Source of the DNA: Opitutaceae bacterium | Lineage (GTDB): Bacteria > Verrucomicrobiota > Verrucomicrobiia > Opitutales > Opitutaceae | DNA length: 35,980 nt | NCBI GenBank assembly: GCA_030648295.1 | Contig: JAUSID010000237.1 | Span: forward strand, 1-35,980 | Direction: 5' to 3' | Shown: piece by piece, positions 17,466 to 26,329 of the stretch | How the letters are laid out: every line of letters begins with the position of its first letter | Position numbering within the stretch: the stretch's first letter is position 1 | Position numbers and translations under genes: made by a program | Notes under the pieces: generated by a model | Databases searched by the model: none | The model's input: only the letters and a program-made list of their open reading frames with translations | What the model was told of the DNA's origin: nothing

Positions 17466-18194
17466 TTACGTGGTCGGGTTGGAGGTGCCGTCGACGCGCG
17501 CGCCGAGGAACTCAATCAGACGGTCGTGCGAACTCAGCATGAGAAAACGCGCTTGCACACGGAAATGCGGCCGCGCGATCCACAGCTCCCGGCCACCTTC
17601 CTCTCGTCGAAGAAAAAGCCCGTGATCGGCCAGCCAGTTCAGCACGTAACGAAACCGATATTGCAGGGTGTTCTGCCCGTCGCCGAACGGTTCGAGGACC
17701 GCGATGGACTCGAAGCCGGCCCGCAGATCCGCGTTGGCAACGTCCTCAGCGTTGGTGATCGATTTCATCTGCCGGCTGGTCGTCGACGCCCATTCAACGA
17801 GCGCCCGCAGTTCGATGGAAACCACCGAGCTGTCATCCAATTCTCCCACCGCCCGCCGGCTGGGATAAACGTAAGCGGTCAGCATCGCGAGCAGGAGACC
17901 GTAGACGATTCGCTCGCGCGCCCGCAGGTTGCTCCGAAAATCGTCCAGCGTCGGAGCGTAGGGTCCTTCCGCGATGTTAACCACGGCGAGGCCAATGTCC
18001 CGCGCCAGTTCGATGATCTGCAAATCCAAGCCGCGCGCGATTTGGTGCGCGGTGTCTCGAAATTCCGGGTCGGTATGAAAGCGCTGGAGCAACTGCTGGT
18101 AGTCCGCGCTTCGCGCGACGGTCTCCCGCGCATTCAAGGCGAGCCGCAGCAACCGGGCCGCCTCGTAGATACCGCCGTTTTGTTCGGACGTCAT
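17466..18194 (-). CDS. jetB: Wadjet protein JetB (MukE-like, KITE subunit)
   Basis: A 242-residue soluble, mostly helical protein. A C-terminal winged-helix-like stretch (YRFRYVLNWLADHGLF, then GRELWIARPHFRV) fits a MukE/KITE-type subunit. I identify it mainly by position: it lies between jetA and the jetC ATPase in the standard A-B-C-D order, and its size is right. In the complex it bridges the kleisin JetA and DNA. Its start overlaps the jetA stop by 4 bases (ATGA) and its stop is 4 bases from jetC, so the products are probably made in matched amounts. Confidence 0.75.
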   Translation of the reverse strand: MTSEQNGGIYEAARLLRLALNARETVARSADYQQLLQRFHTDPEFRDTAHQIARGLDLQIIELARDIGLAVVNIAEGPYAPTLDDFRSNLRARERIVYGLLLAMLTAYVYPSRRAVGELDDSSVVSIELRALVEWASTTSRQMKSITNAEDVANADLRAGFESIAVLEPFGDGQNTLQYRFRYVLNWLADHGLFLRREEGGRELWIARPHFRVQARFLMLSSHDRLIEFLGARVDGTSNPTT

Positions 18195-19606
18195 GCCGCG
18201 GTCCCTTTCGTCACCGTCAACTCGTCACCGAAAAAACCCGCAGCAGAGATCGCCTGGCCGGTCGGGCGGGCGATGTGCTCGTCGTCAGCGTCCAGCTCAA
18301 ACCACCGGGGCACGAGCACTGAGACGTAGGAGACTTCGGGCGAGTTCGGCCCAAACTTGGCCGCTGTCGCACCGAGCGCGGCGGAGAGCGAGAAGGAATC
18401 GCCCAACGTCACCAATAGCGCGTCCGCTGCCGCGCACACCTCGGGGGAAAATCGATTCGGGCCGGCGATTTCCTCGCAATTCTCGGGCATCGGCTCCAAC
18501 TCCGACAACTCGTGCGGCTCGCGCGTGTCGGCCAGCAGCGAGTCCAGCAGGGCCGGGAGATCGGGCACCACCGGCAGCCGCGGCGGCAGCAAGAGCGGCC
18601 ACAAACGCGGGATCGCGATCGCCAGCTCCGCGTGGGTCAACCGGAGGAGAGGCTGCAGGAAACCCGTGAGGGGATCGGGAATCGCCGGGCTTTCTCCCCG
18701 CCGAAAGCGATGATGCGACTGCCAGTCGAGCAGCGTGCGGCTGCACCGCTGCAACTCCGCCAAGAGCCGTGTATGTTCCAACGACGCGTCCTCGATCGCC
18801 TTCCGGGCGTTGATCAAATTCACCCGGCCGTCGTCACCCGGCGGCAATTGCAACGCCCGCGATTGAATCTCCTCGATCTGCCGCTGTTCCACCGGCCCAC
18901 GCGCCTCCACGCGCTGCCGAATCTCCGCCAGTTCCGGCAGGACCTTCGCCGCATATTGAATTTCGTCGAAGCTGCGCTCGGCGGCAATCAGCCACCCCCG
19001 GAGCTGCGCCCGCAATTCAACGCTGCGCTTGCGCTCCATGTCCGCGGCCTCGCCGGCCTCCTTGTGCTTTCCCCGCCGCAGGTAGTGCTCCAGGATCGCG
19101 TCGTTCGCGGCCTGCTCGGCCTCCAATTCGTGGCCGAGCCCGCTCAGGTAGATGTGGATGGCCTCGGAGGTTGCGACGTAGACCAATTCATCCTCCGGTG
19201 ACAACCGCTGCTCCAACAGCCGGTAGACGTGGGATAGTTTTTCGACCGCGCCGCTCTCGGCAATTATCTGGTAGGAGACCTCGAAGTGGTCGCGGCCCCG
19301 GCCGCTGCTCAGGTGATCGATGATGTGGCTCGCGATTCGGTCGACTTCGCCCGCGGAGGCCGTCGGATTCACCTTGAGCACCACCTTCGACAATTCCCGG
19401 AGCACGGCCGAATAGGGCGCCCCGGCGGTGATCCCTCCCATCTCGGCGATAATCGCCTCCATCAGCACCGAACAGAGCAGGTGCATGTCGTAGTCATCCA
19501 AATCAACCTGCATGCCCTTGTTCGCCTCCAAGTCGAAGAACGGTTTCATCAGGGCGAGATTTTTCGCCCTGCGGTTCACCGCCCCGCGCCAGAACGCATC
19601 GGACAT
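18191..19606 (-). CDS. jetA: Wadjet protein JetA (MukF-like kleisin)
   Basis: A 471-residue protein, first gene of the eight-gene run. The N-terminal part (MSDAFWRGAV, LMKPFFDLEANKG) looks like a dimerising winged-helix region. The middle is helical and charged (QRQIEEIQSR, RKAIEDASLEHTRLLAEL), and the C-terminal part is Pro/Leu-rich. This fits a kleisin that closes the SMC ring. I name it by order and size. I cannot assign its subtype family by eye. The start at 19606 faces the divergent TIR gene across 123 bases. A TTGACT element with a TAGCGT hexamer 18 bases later, on the minus strand near 19640, could be its promoter. Confidence 0.75.
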   Translation of the reverse strand: MSDAFWRGAVNRRAKNLALMKPFFDLEANKGMQVDLDDYDMHLLCSVLMEAIIAEMGGITAGAPYSAVLRELSKVVLKVNPTASAGEVDRIASHIIDHLSSGRGRDHFEVSYQIIAESGAVEKLSHVYRLLEQRLSPEDELVYVATSEAIHIYLSGLGHELEAEQAANDAILEHYLRRGKHKEAGEAADMERKRSVELRAQLRGWLIAAERSFDEIQYAAKVLPELAEIRQRVEARGPVEQRQIEEIQSRALQLPPGDDGRVNLINARKAIEDASLEHTRLLAELQRCSRTLLDWQSHHRFRRGESPAIPDPLTGFLQPLLRLTHAELAIAIPRLWPLLLPPRLPVVPDLPALLDSLLADTREPHELSELEPMPENCEEIAGPNRFSPEVCAAADALLVTLGDSFSLSAALGATAAKFGPNSPEVSYVSVLVPRWFELDADDEHIARPTGQAISAAGFFGDELTVTKGTAA

Positions 19607-19729
19607 TTCGGCACGCTACGCTGGACACGTCGTTTAAGTCAACCCATCGTTTTTCTATATTGGTAGGCCATCGGCCGGCCTCGTGCCCGGGCGATTGACG
19701 CCCCGGTTTCCTCTGGGAGACTGAGGCTC
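19607..19729. promoter_or_regulatory. Shared divergent promoter region between jetA and the TIR gene
   Basis: These 123 bases separate two divergent defence operons and must carry both promoters. On the minus strand, TTGACT (about 19635-19640) is followed after 18 bases by TAGCGT, a moderate sigma70-like pair for jetA. On the plus strand, GGGAG and GAGG just before 19730 can serve as ribosome binding sites for the TIR gene. Its -10/-35 boxes are not clear. Confidence 0.45.
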
Positions 19730-20548
19730 ATGTATAACGTGATCGTCGCCTATGACTCGACCGCATGGGAAACGGACCAGCTCATGCGGATGGACGCCGA
19801 CCGTTTCAAAGAATACAGCGGCGGGCCGGAGGCCGATCAGATCGACCTTAAGAAACCGGCGACGCTCAAACTCTTGGAATCGGTGCCGACCCTCTTGTTT
19901 TACGAGAAGGGAGCCGAGGGGCCGACCGCAGATATTGTCCGCTACGGGTTCGTGAGCCATGTCCGCGTCGACGACACCGAAGTGGCCTTTCGCTTCACCG
20001 AAGAGGGGCGTTTTTCTCAGGCCGTCCTTGACGAATTCTCCCGCCGCCTGGACATCGCCCGTTTCGAGATGAACCGGACGCATTGGGCCGTGAAGGAAGG
20101 CGGCATTCCCAGTGCGATGAAGGCCAGACTCATTCCGGTCTACGATGTGGTTTTTTCGTTTGCCGGCGAAGACCGCGTTTACGTCGAGAAGGTCGCCCGG
20201 TATCTGCGCAAGAACAGGGTGCGGGTATTTTACGATAAGGACGAGCAAGCCGATCTGTGGGGCAAGGATCTCGCCGAGCACTTTGACTTGGTTTACGGGC
20301 AAAGTGGCCGCTACTGCGTGATGTTTATTTCCGCGGCCTATGTGCAGAAAATGTGGACCCGGCACGAACGCCGAACCGCGCTGGCGCGCGCACTCAAAGA
20401 ATACGGCGAATACATTCTACCGGCGCGATTCGACAACACTCCCGTCGAGGGCATCCGCGCGACGGTTGGCTTCATCGGGCTCCAAAACCTCGCGCCCGCC
20501 GGGCTCGGCAAAGAAATTCTGAAGAAACTCGGCCGCGCGCCCGCTTAG
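19730..20548 (+). CDS. TIR-domain protein with novel N-terminal domain
   Basis: The product is 272 residues. Residues 1-130 form an unrecognised N-terminal domain (MYNVIVAYDSTAWETDQL). Residues 136-270 form a TIR domain. Box 1 is YDVVFSFAGEDR (138-149), followed by VRVFYDKDE (164-172) and the helix MWTRHERRTA, in which Glu213 sits at the catalytic position of NAD+-cleaving TIR enzymes (W-x-x-x-E). Bacterial TIR proteins either deplete NAD+ or make cyclic ADP-ribose signals on infection. It heads a plus-strand trio with a DUF3223 protein and a caspase-like protein, so a signalling role feeding the last is plausible. GAGG upstream supports this start. Confidence 0.88.
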   Translation: MYNVIVAYDSTAWETDQLMRMDADRFKEYSGGPEADQIDLKKPATLKLLESVPTLLFYEKGAEGPTADIVRYGFVSHVRVDDTEVAFRFTEEGRFSQAVLDEFSRRLDIARFEMNRTHWAVKEGGIPSAMKARLIPVYDVVFSFAGEDRVYVEKVARYLRKNRVRVFYDKDEQADLWGKDLAEHFDLVYGQSGRYCVMFISAAYVQKMWTRHERRTALARALKEYGEYILPARFDNTPVEGIRATVGFIGLQNLAPAGLGKEILKKLGRAPA

Positions 20549-20662
20549 AATTCTTCCTTCCGGATCGCGCCAAGTGCACCACCACAGGTGTTCCGGAGCA
20601 TCCGGAAGTCCCTTGTGAATTCCCGAGCGGACGGTAGTCAACCGAACGCCCTCCTGATTCGC

Positions 20663-21331
20663 ATGCCCCAACCGATTGCCATCTCCGGCCGCACGTTCCC
20701 CTCGAAGGGTGCCGCGAAAAAATTCTTCGGCGAGATCCGGGAGTGCTACGCGGATGGCGTTCGGCTTGACAGCGACGACGACGGCACGCTTCGCGGCCTG
20801 CTGGCCTGTCACCCCGAAGCGATGGAAAAGATCGGAGCCGGCATCGCGTATTTCTGCGTCGAGACCGATGCCGTATTCGGACGCACGCGCCATTTTGTCG
20901 TCCACCGATCCGATGGTTCGTCCACGGACTTCAGTTTCCGCGCCTGCATCGACGGACGAAATGACCGACGCGATCGACTCGAGGCACTACGCCGGGCGGT
21001 CAAGCCGCAGATCGTGGTCTTCCGGGATCGTTGTTTCGCGACCAACCCCACGCCAACCTGTCCGCTGCGCGGCGTCTCGGTCACCCGCGCCGCGTATCAC
21101 GTGGATCACCAGCCGCCGCTCGATTTCCAATCGCTGGTCGACATTTGGCTGCGAGCGGAGGCGATTCGCCTGGATGAGGTGCAGATCACCGCACCCGGTG
21201 ACAACCAGATCGTCGCAACCATGACGGACAACAAACAGGTCGCTTCCTGGTGCGAACTGCACCAGCGGCGTGCGATCCTGCGACTGCTAAGCCCGCGCGG
21301 AAACCTTTCCGATGCGAAAGTCTGCCACTAA
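20663..21331 (+). CDS. DUF3223/DCL-family protein with HNH-like C-terminus
   Basis: A protein of 222 residues. Residues 1-100 match the DCL/DUF3223 domain (ISGRTFPSKGAAKKFF, CHPEAMEKIGAGI, GRTRHFVVHR). The second half carries Cys124, Cys133 (CPLRG), a HVDHQPP segment at 146-152, Asn181 in GDNQIV and His200. That spacing resembles an HNH-type nuclease fold, though the metal motif is not canonical. The start at 20663 (MPQPIAISG) is chosen for domain fit. An ATG at 20588 would add 25 unlikely residues. It lies 114 bases after the TIR gene and overlaps the next gene by 20 bases. Family function is unknown. A nucleic-acid-binding or nicking role is inference. Confidence 0.75.
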   Translation: MPQPIAISGRTFPSKGAAKKFFGEIRECYADGVRLDSDDDGTLRGLLACHPEAMEKIGAGIAYFCVETDAVFGRTRHFVVHRSDGSSTDFSFRACIDGRNDRRDRLEALRRAVKPQIVVFRDRCFATNPTPTCPLRGVSVTRAAYHVDHQPPLDFQSLVDIWLRAEAIRLDEVQITAPGDNQIVATMTDNKQVASWCELHQRRAILRLLSPRGNLSDAKVCH

Positions 21332-21983
21332 GATCCGTCGACGGAAGAAAACGCGGTCCGCGCCCAAGAGGCCGCCCTCGATTTTGGTCCTCCGTCTGGA
21401 TTCCGAAAAACTGAAGGCCGACGGCCTCTCCTTGGGCAATGAAATCTCGTTCGCGCACCAACTCAGTGCTGCCTGCCTCCGTGCCCAAGTCGTCACCGTC
21501 AACGCAACCACGGAGAGCGATCTGGTCGCGCAGCTGAGAGCGCTTGCCGAACGCCGCGAACGCTTCGATCTCATCGTCGTCGTCGCCCACTCGAATGACT
21601 CGATCATATGCTTCGCCAGCGATCAGAAAAGAGAGTGGCCAGTGTTTGCCACCTACTTGGAGCCGTTCGCTCCGCGGCAACTTGCCCTCATCGCCTGCCT
21701 CGCCGGCGGACGAATGGTGGCGAATCAATTATTTTTTGGGTTGCCGGCGCTTGATTGCATCTACGCTTCACCCGAGTGCGTGAACGTAGATATGGCCAAC
21801 CTCATTCTCGTGGTTGCGGCCTATTCGCTGACTCGTGGCCGCGGCAAGGACGAAGTCACACCGTGGTTGAAGACCTTTGCTTTCATCGGCATGGGCCGGC
21901 GCCTGAAAGTCTGGCGACGGCGCGGTGGGCCAAGCGGTCAGGACATCTGGGAGGACGTTTTTGCATGGGCGATGCGGCAATAA
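21312..21983 (+). CDS. Probable caspase/CHAT-like (clan CD) cysteine protease
   Basis: A 223-residue protein with a very basic N-terminus (residues 1-20), then an alpha/beta domain. The strand LIVVVAHSN places His93, and the strand LALIACLAGG places Cys129, each followed by small residues. This His...Cys order and the hydrophobic strands before each residue are the hallmark of caspase/CHAT/gingipain-type proteases. It is shorter than most CHAT domains, so a separate small family is possible. Its start lies 20 bases inside the preceding gene, showing coupling. With the TIR gene upstream it could be an effector that is turned on by a TIR-made signal, as in TIR-caspase defence. That is inference. 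Confidence 0.6.
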   Translation: MRKSATKIRRRKKTRSAPKRPPSILVLRLDSEKLKADGLSLGNEISFAHQLSAACLRAQVVTVNATTESDLVAQLRALAERRERFDLIVVVAHSNDSIICFASDQKREWPVFATYLEPFAPRQLALIACLAGGRMVANQLFFGLPALDCIYASPECVNVDMANLILVVAAYSLTRGRGKDEVTPWLKTFAFIGMGRRLKVWRRRGGPSGQDIWEDVFAWAMRQ

Positions 21984-22079
21984 TATCAGTGAGGCGCCGT
22001 AATCAATTTCAGCCAAGATTTCGGCGAGCGGCTCGGACGACCCGAAAGCCGCGGAAATCGCCGGCATTCACACAGCTCG

Positions 22080-22418
22080 TCAATCGCCCGAACGACGGAA
22101 GCGCCGAAGATTGAACTGCGCCTTGTCGTAGACACTCGGATAACCGCGAATCGCTTTGGAGTGATAATTCACCAGCCACCGATACTTCGCCCTGGCGCGC
22201 TCGGAAGAGTTCTGCAGGTATGCCTTCGTCACGTGTTTCTTGTGTCGCCACATGAGATGCGCCGCCATTTTCCGGTGGGATGCGGTAAAAATACGGCCGC
22301 GATTCTTCTCACGCAATGCGCGGCGGCGCGCTTCCTTCCGCGCAGCGTCTTCCTCGACCTGACGCTCTACGTTCGCGAACAGATCAGAGTGGAATTTGCT
22401 TTTAGCGTCGCTCGCCAT
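22080..22418 (-). CDS. Small highly basic hypothetical protein
   Basis: A 112-residue protein, strongly basic, with an early helix (VERQVEEDAARKEARRRALREK) and a His/Lys/Trp-rich middle (AHLMWRHKKHVTKAYL). I do not recognise the family. The ATG at 22418 (MASDAKSKFH) is preferred over 22448. It converges on the caspase-like gene and stands alone, with no close minus-strand neighbours. Basic character suggests nucleic acid binding, but there is no known fold to support it. It could be a spurious frame, though its composition looks coding. Confidence 0.5.
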   Translation of the reverse strand: MASDAKSKFHSDLFANVERQVEEDAARKEARRRALREKNRGRIFTASHRKMAAHLMWRHKKHVTKAYLQNSSERARAKYRWLVNYHSKAIRGYPSVYDKAQFNLRRFRRSGD

Positions 22419-23032
22419 CTTCGACGAATGAGCCAAGGAGCTTTCCACCCATTTTCAATCGTGCTCTGGTGGCATGGGTCCGTGGCCCGAGGCAGCTATC
22501 TTGCGCAGTCTGCTGCGACCGGGCTCGCACCCGGGGATCCTCGAACTGATCGATCGCATCGCAAATGCGACTAACGGCGTTGGCGTCGGGGAAACGATCA
22601 TTTGAGTTTCTCCGCCACCGGTTATTTCCGGAAGAACTTCGCAAGGGCCTACGCTGGGCGATCGACGAAGGTGGAAAAGCAGCGTATCCATTCATAGAAA
22701 AAACCCTTCGGAGAGACCCTCCGGCAACGAGGCGAATCGCCGCCCCGGAGGCGCGGTCAAGGAGGAACGCCGCAGGCGTAGTGTCCTTGACGGTGCCGCA
22801 GGGGCCACGCTCGCGAGCGGTCTGCGGCGGAAACCACCCCGCCGGCCCTCGCGTCGCACGAAACACCCGCGCCCACAGTCGCCACTCCGCCCCAGCATAC
22901 TCCGCTGCAGACCGATATTCGCTGCCTTCCGGTCCGTGATTGAACCTCCCCGCCCCCCGCGGGGTTATCGGCGCCGCACCGCGGCAGATTCCTTGGTGAC
23001 TTGCCAGAGGCCGTGAGCGATTCTGACGCGTC
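22419..23032. other. Non-coding gap with hairpin repeat, upstream of the RloC-like gene
   Basis: About 600 bases without a gene I can support. TCAAGGA at 22757-22763 pairs with TCCTTGA at 22784-22790, with GCC-gca-GGC inside. It stands in a run of short GC-rich inverted repeats (22700-22860) that look like REP-type elements. The last ~150 bases should hold the promoter of the operon starting at 23033. I see no clear -10/-35 pair there. Confidence 0.45.
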
Positions 23033-25624
23033 ATGACCCCAGACGCGGCCACCTTAATCAAATGGTTTCAAGACCGTCCTGTTTGGATGCAGGAGGCCGC
23101 GTGCCGTTTACTCGCGAGGGAGAACCTGACCCCGGATGATGTCTCGGAGCTGGCAAACCTGTGCCGCCAGCAGGGAGCCACGCCGCACTCGCCACCCAAG
23201 GCACCCTCTCTTCCCGCATCCGCCTTCTCGGCCAGGACCGCTGGCGGAGCCCTGCGACTCAATTCGATCTCCGAAGTAAAGGGTATCGAAGCGTTGAACC
23301 CGCGCGCGCCGCTGACGTTCACCGGCGAGCCGCTGACGATCGTTTACGGCGGGACCGGTGCGGGCAAATCCAGCTATGTCCGCATCCTGAACAATGCCTG
23401 CGGCAGCAAAAATCGCCGCAAGATCTTCGGCAACGTGTTCGAGGCGACGGCGCCCCAGAGTTGCAAGATCGGCTATACCGTGGACGGGGCAGCGAAAGAC
23501 CTCGCGTGGCGGCCGGCAGATGGATTGCAGGCCGAACTCGCCGCCCTCGAAATTTACGACACCGAGTGCGGACATGTTTACATCAGCGCCGAGAATGAAG
23601 TCACCTTCGAGCCGGCATTACTCGCTTTCTTTCAGCGGCTCGTCGACGCCTGCGCCGCAGTGGACAAGCTGATCGAAGCCGACCTTGCCGCGCTGCCGTC
23701 GAAGCAGCCGGTGATGCCAGCGGAATACACGACGACCACCGGCGCAGCGTGGTATGGCCGGATCGGCGTGTTAACCAGCGCTATCGATGTCAAAACGCGC
23801 TGCGAATGGCTGCCAACGCACAAGGAGCAATTGGAAGGTTTGCAGGCTCGCGTCGCGGCGAAAAATCCCGCCGAACAAGCCAAGCAGCTCCGCACCCGCA
23901 AGACGGCGCTCGACAAGTTCTCCTACGAGTTGAACGCCCTCCGGGATGGATTGAGCGACGCCGCGGTCAGCGCCTTGCTGCAATCAAAAGCCGATGCCGC
24001 GGCCAAGCGCAAAGCGGCCTCCGAGGATGCCGAAAAGGTCTTTACCGCCGCACCCCTTGACGGCGTCGGATTGGCGAGCTGGAAGCTCCTCTGGGAGCAG
24101 GCGCGCGCCTACTCGGTCGGGGTCGCTTACCCCGAAAAGCCCTTTCCCTTTGTCGCGGACGAGTCGCGCTGCGTGTTGTGCCAGCAGACGCTCGGCGACG
24201 ACGCCAAGACTCGGCTCCAGTCGTTCGAGAAATTCGTGAAGGGCGAACTCGAGTTGCTGGCGAAAGACGCCGAAACGGCGCTGGCGGCTCTGGTCAAGAA
24301 AGTGCCGGCGGTCCCGGCCGCGGAGGATTTCGCGGCCCGGCTCACGGTCTTGGGTCTCGATGATGAGACCGTCACACAGAAATTGCGGGAGTTCCGCGAC
24401 GGCGCGGACACCACGCGGGAGGCCCTGCTCACTGCGACGGCGGCGGACCAAATCGCCGCCGTCCCCGCGGCGGAATTGATCGCCGATGTGGCGAAACTCA
24501 GCGGTGAACTGGAAGCGAAGGCAAAGGGCTTCGATGACGACGCGAATAAGACCGACAAGACGGGCTTGGAAAAGCAGGTGCGCGAGTTGGAAGCTCGGAA
24601 ATGGCTCAACGAGCAGATGGCCAGCATCGACGGCGAGATTGCCCGATTGAAAAAGATCGCGGCCCTGAACGAAGCGAGCCGCCTCACCAACACCACCGCG
24701 CTGTCGCTGAAAAAATCCGAACTCGCCCAATCCCTGGTCTCGGCCGCCTTCATCCAACGCTTCCAGGACGAATTGAAAGCGCTCGGCGCCGCCCGCGTGC
24801 GCGTCGAGTTGATCCAGACGCGCACCAGCAAGGGACATGTGTTCCATCAGGTCCGGCTGAAAAACGCGAAGATCCCGGCGGCTACCGCCGACGTGCTCAG
24901 TGAAGGCGAGCGCCGCGTTGTCTCCCTAGCTGCGTTTCTCGCCGACGTGGCGGGAATCGACACCGACACCCCGGTCGTTTTCGACGATCCGATTTCATCC
25001 CTGGACCAGGATTTCGAGGAGAGCGTCGTCGCGCGCGTCATCACGCTCGCGAAAAAACGCCAGGTGATCGTGTTCACTCACCGCCTCTCGATGCTCACCC
25101 ACCTGGAGGACGGCGCCAAGGCGGCGGCGCTCCCGGCCCGGGTCGTCGCGGTCAACCGCGAACCGTGGAGCGCCGGCGAGCCGGGCGAGACGCCGTTCAT
25201 CACGCGCAAGCCGGACAAAGTCATCAATGGGCTGCTCAACGACCGCCTGGCCCGCGCGCGAAAAATTCTCACGGAGAACGGCCGGACGGAGTATGATATT
25301 TTCGCCAAGGCGATTTGCAGCGACGTGCGCATCCTGGTGGAGCGACTGGTCGAGGACGCGCTGTTGAACGAGGTCGTGCGCCGCTTTCGGCGGGCGGTTC
25401 ACACGCAAAATAAAATCGGCCAGCTCGCGAAAATCAGGGTGGAGGATTGTCAGTTGATCGATGAATTCATGACCAAGTATTCCCGTTACGAGCATTCCCA
25501 GCCCACCGAGGCCCCGGTGCCGTTGCCCGAGCCGGACGAGATTGCGGCCGACCTGACCCGGCTGCAGACGTGGCTCAAGCAATTCACGGAGCGCCCGGTG
25601 CCGGCCGCGGGCGCCAAGGCGTGA
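23033..25624 (+). CDS. RloC-like SMC-type AAA ATPase with zinc hook
   Basis: An 863-residue protein. The head is split in SMC fashion: Walker A YGGTGAGKSS (105-114) near the N-terminus, and near the C-terminus a signature-like LSEGERRVVSL with Walker B VVFDDPISSLD and a switch histidine in VFTHRL. Between them lie coiled coils around a zinc hook, RCVLCQQ (Cys380, Cys383). This matches the AAA_13/RloC family, whose best-known member is a DNA-break-responsive tRNA anticodon nuclease. The ~150 residues after Walker B (FRRAVHTQNKIGQL, YSRYEHSQP) may hold the effector activity. I cannot confirm a PrrC-like Arg-Glu-His triad. It is first in a three-gene run. Confidence 0.8.
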   Translation: MTPDAATLIKWFQDRPVWMQEAACRLLARENLTPDDVSELANLCRQQGATPHSPPKAPSLPASAFSARTAGGALRLNSISEVKGIEALNPRAPLTFTGEPLTIVYGGTGAGKSSYVRILNNACGSKNRRKIFGNVFEATAPQSCKIGYTVDGAAKDLAWRPADGLQAELAALEIYDTECGHVYISAENEVTFEPALLAFFQRLVDACAAVDKLIEADLAALPSKQPVMPAEYTTTTGAAWYGRIGVLTSAIDVKTRCEWLPTHKEQLEGLQARVAAKNPAEQAKQLRTRKTALDKFSYELNALRDGLSDAAVSALLQSKADAAAKRKAASEDAEKVFTAAPLDGVGLASWKLLWEQARAYSVGVAYPEKPFPFVADESRCVLCQQTLGDDAKTRLQSFEKFVKGELELLAKDAETALAALVKKVPAVPAAEDFAARLTVLGLDDETVTQKLREFRDGADTTREALLTATAADQIAAVPAAELIADVAKLSGELEAKAKGFDDDANKTDKTGLEKQVRELEARKWLNEQMASIDGEIARLKKIAALNEASRLTNTTALSLKKSELAQSLVSAAFIQRFQDELKALGAARVRVELIQTRTSKGHVFHQVRLKNAKIPAATADVLSEGERRVVSLAAFLADVAGIDTDTPVVFDDPISSLDQDFEESVVARVITLAKKRQVIVFTHRLSMLTHLEDGAKAAALPARVVAVNREPWSAGEPGETPFITRKPDKVINGLLNDRLARARKILTENGRTEYDIFAKAICSDVRILVERLVEDALLNEVVRRFRRAVHTQNKIGQLAKIRVEDCQLIDEFMTKYSRYEHSQPTEAPVPLPEPDEIAADLTRLQTWLKQFTERPVPAAGAKA

Positions 25625-25649
25625 AGCCCGGTCTTCCGACCTACCGATT

Positions 25650-26297
25650 ATGAAACCCTCCAAGCGCAAGTCGGACCCCGGACGGCTGGTGCTCTACAAA
25701 CGGCCCGATCTCACACCCTATTTGATTCATCTGACCAAGAACACCAGTAGCACGGACAAATTCTCGGCGTATGAGAACCTCGTGCACATTTTGGAGACCG
25801 GGAAAATCTGGGGTAGCGGCTCATCTGGCGGATTTATCAAAGGACCAAACAAGGCGACGTGCTTCATGGACGTGCCGTTTCCGGCCCTGAAGTTCATTCT
25901 CGATAAGGACAACGCCGACCCGGGCGATCCCCGCTACGAGGCTTACGGCGTCGTGATCTCGAAAAAATTTGCCTACAAGCACGGATGCCGTCCGGTGCTT
26001 TATCTGTCCGACGAAGAGACGAGCCGGCTCAAAATCACATCGGATGAAATTTGGCGCGTCGTCCGCTTCGAACAAACGAAGACGCGAAAAATCAGTTGGA
26101 TTCACGAGCGGGAGTGGCGGTGCAAAGGATCATTCCATCTGCCGAAGGAACCCCTGGCCGTGTTGGTTCAAACCACTGAGGACGCCGCCAAACTGGCGAA
26201 ACGAATCGCCAAAGGGAAACCGCTCAAATCACCTCCGCAATCGATCATCCCCATCGAAATCATGTGTCAGGGCCTACCGTTCCTGATGGAGAAGTGA
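25650..26297 (+). CDS. Probable ADP-ribosyltransferase-fold defence protein
   Basis: A 215-residue protein starting 25 bases after the ATPase gene. The pattern YLIHLTKNT, SAYENLVHILETGKIWG, ATCFMDVPF and WIHEREWR recurs in a family of abortive-infection-type proteins that I associate with an ADP-ribosyltransferase-like or DUF2971-like fold. The N-terminal LIHLT and the HEREWR motif would form the pocket. I cannot name the family or target with certainty. It could be a toxin acting on nucleic acid or protein when the neighbouring ATPase senses damage. A frameshifted 5' copy of this gene lies at 27884-28047. Confidence 0.65.
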   Translation: MKPSKRKSDPGRLVLYKRPDLTPYLIHLTKNTSSTDKFSAYENLVHILETGKIWGSGSSGGFIKGPNKATCFMDVPFPALKFILDKDNADPGDPRYEAYGVVISKKFAYKHGCRPVLYLSDEETSRLKITSDEIWRVVRFEQTKTRKISWIHEREWRCKGSFHLPKEPLAVLVQTTEDAAKLAKRIAKGKPLKSPPQSIIPIEIMCQGLPFLMEK

Positions 26298-26329
26298 GGT
26301 CGCCCGGCCATGGAAAACGCGAAACCGGC

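Noticed and set aside
22757-22790. Hairpin considered as a terminator
   Set aside because: The stem has no following T-tract and no gene ends just upstream. It sits among other GC-rich repeats.
22565-22939. Plus-strand open frame of 124 codons before the RloC-like gene
   Set aside because: Only the first ~60 codons look protein-like. The rest is repeat-derived, with no family match or ribosome binding site.
22402-23061. Minus-strand open frame of 219 codons before the RloC-like gene
   Set aside because: It covers REP-like repeats, overlaps the RloC-like start and the small basic gene, and its translation looks non-coding.
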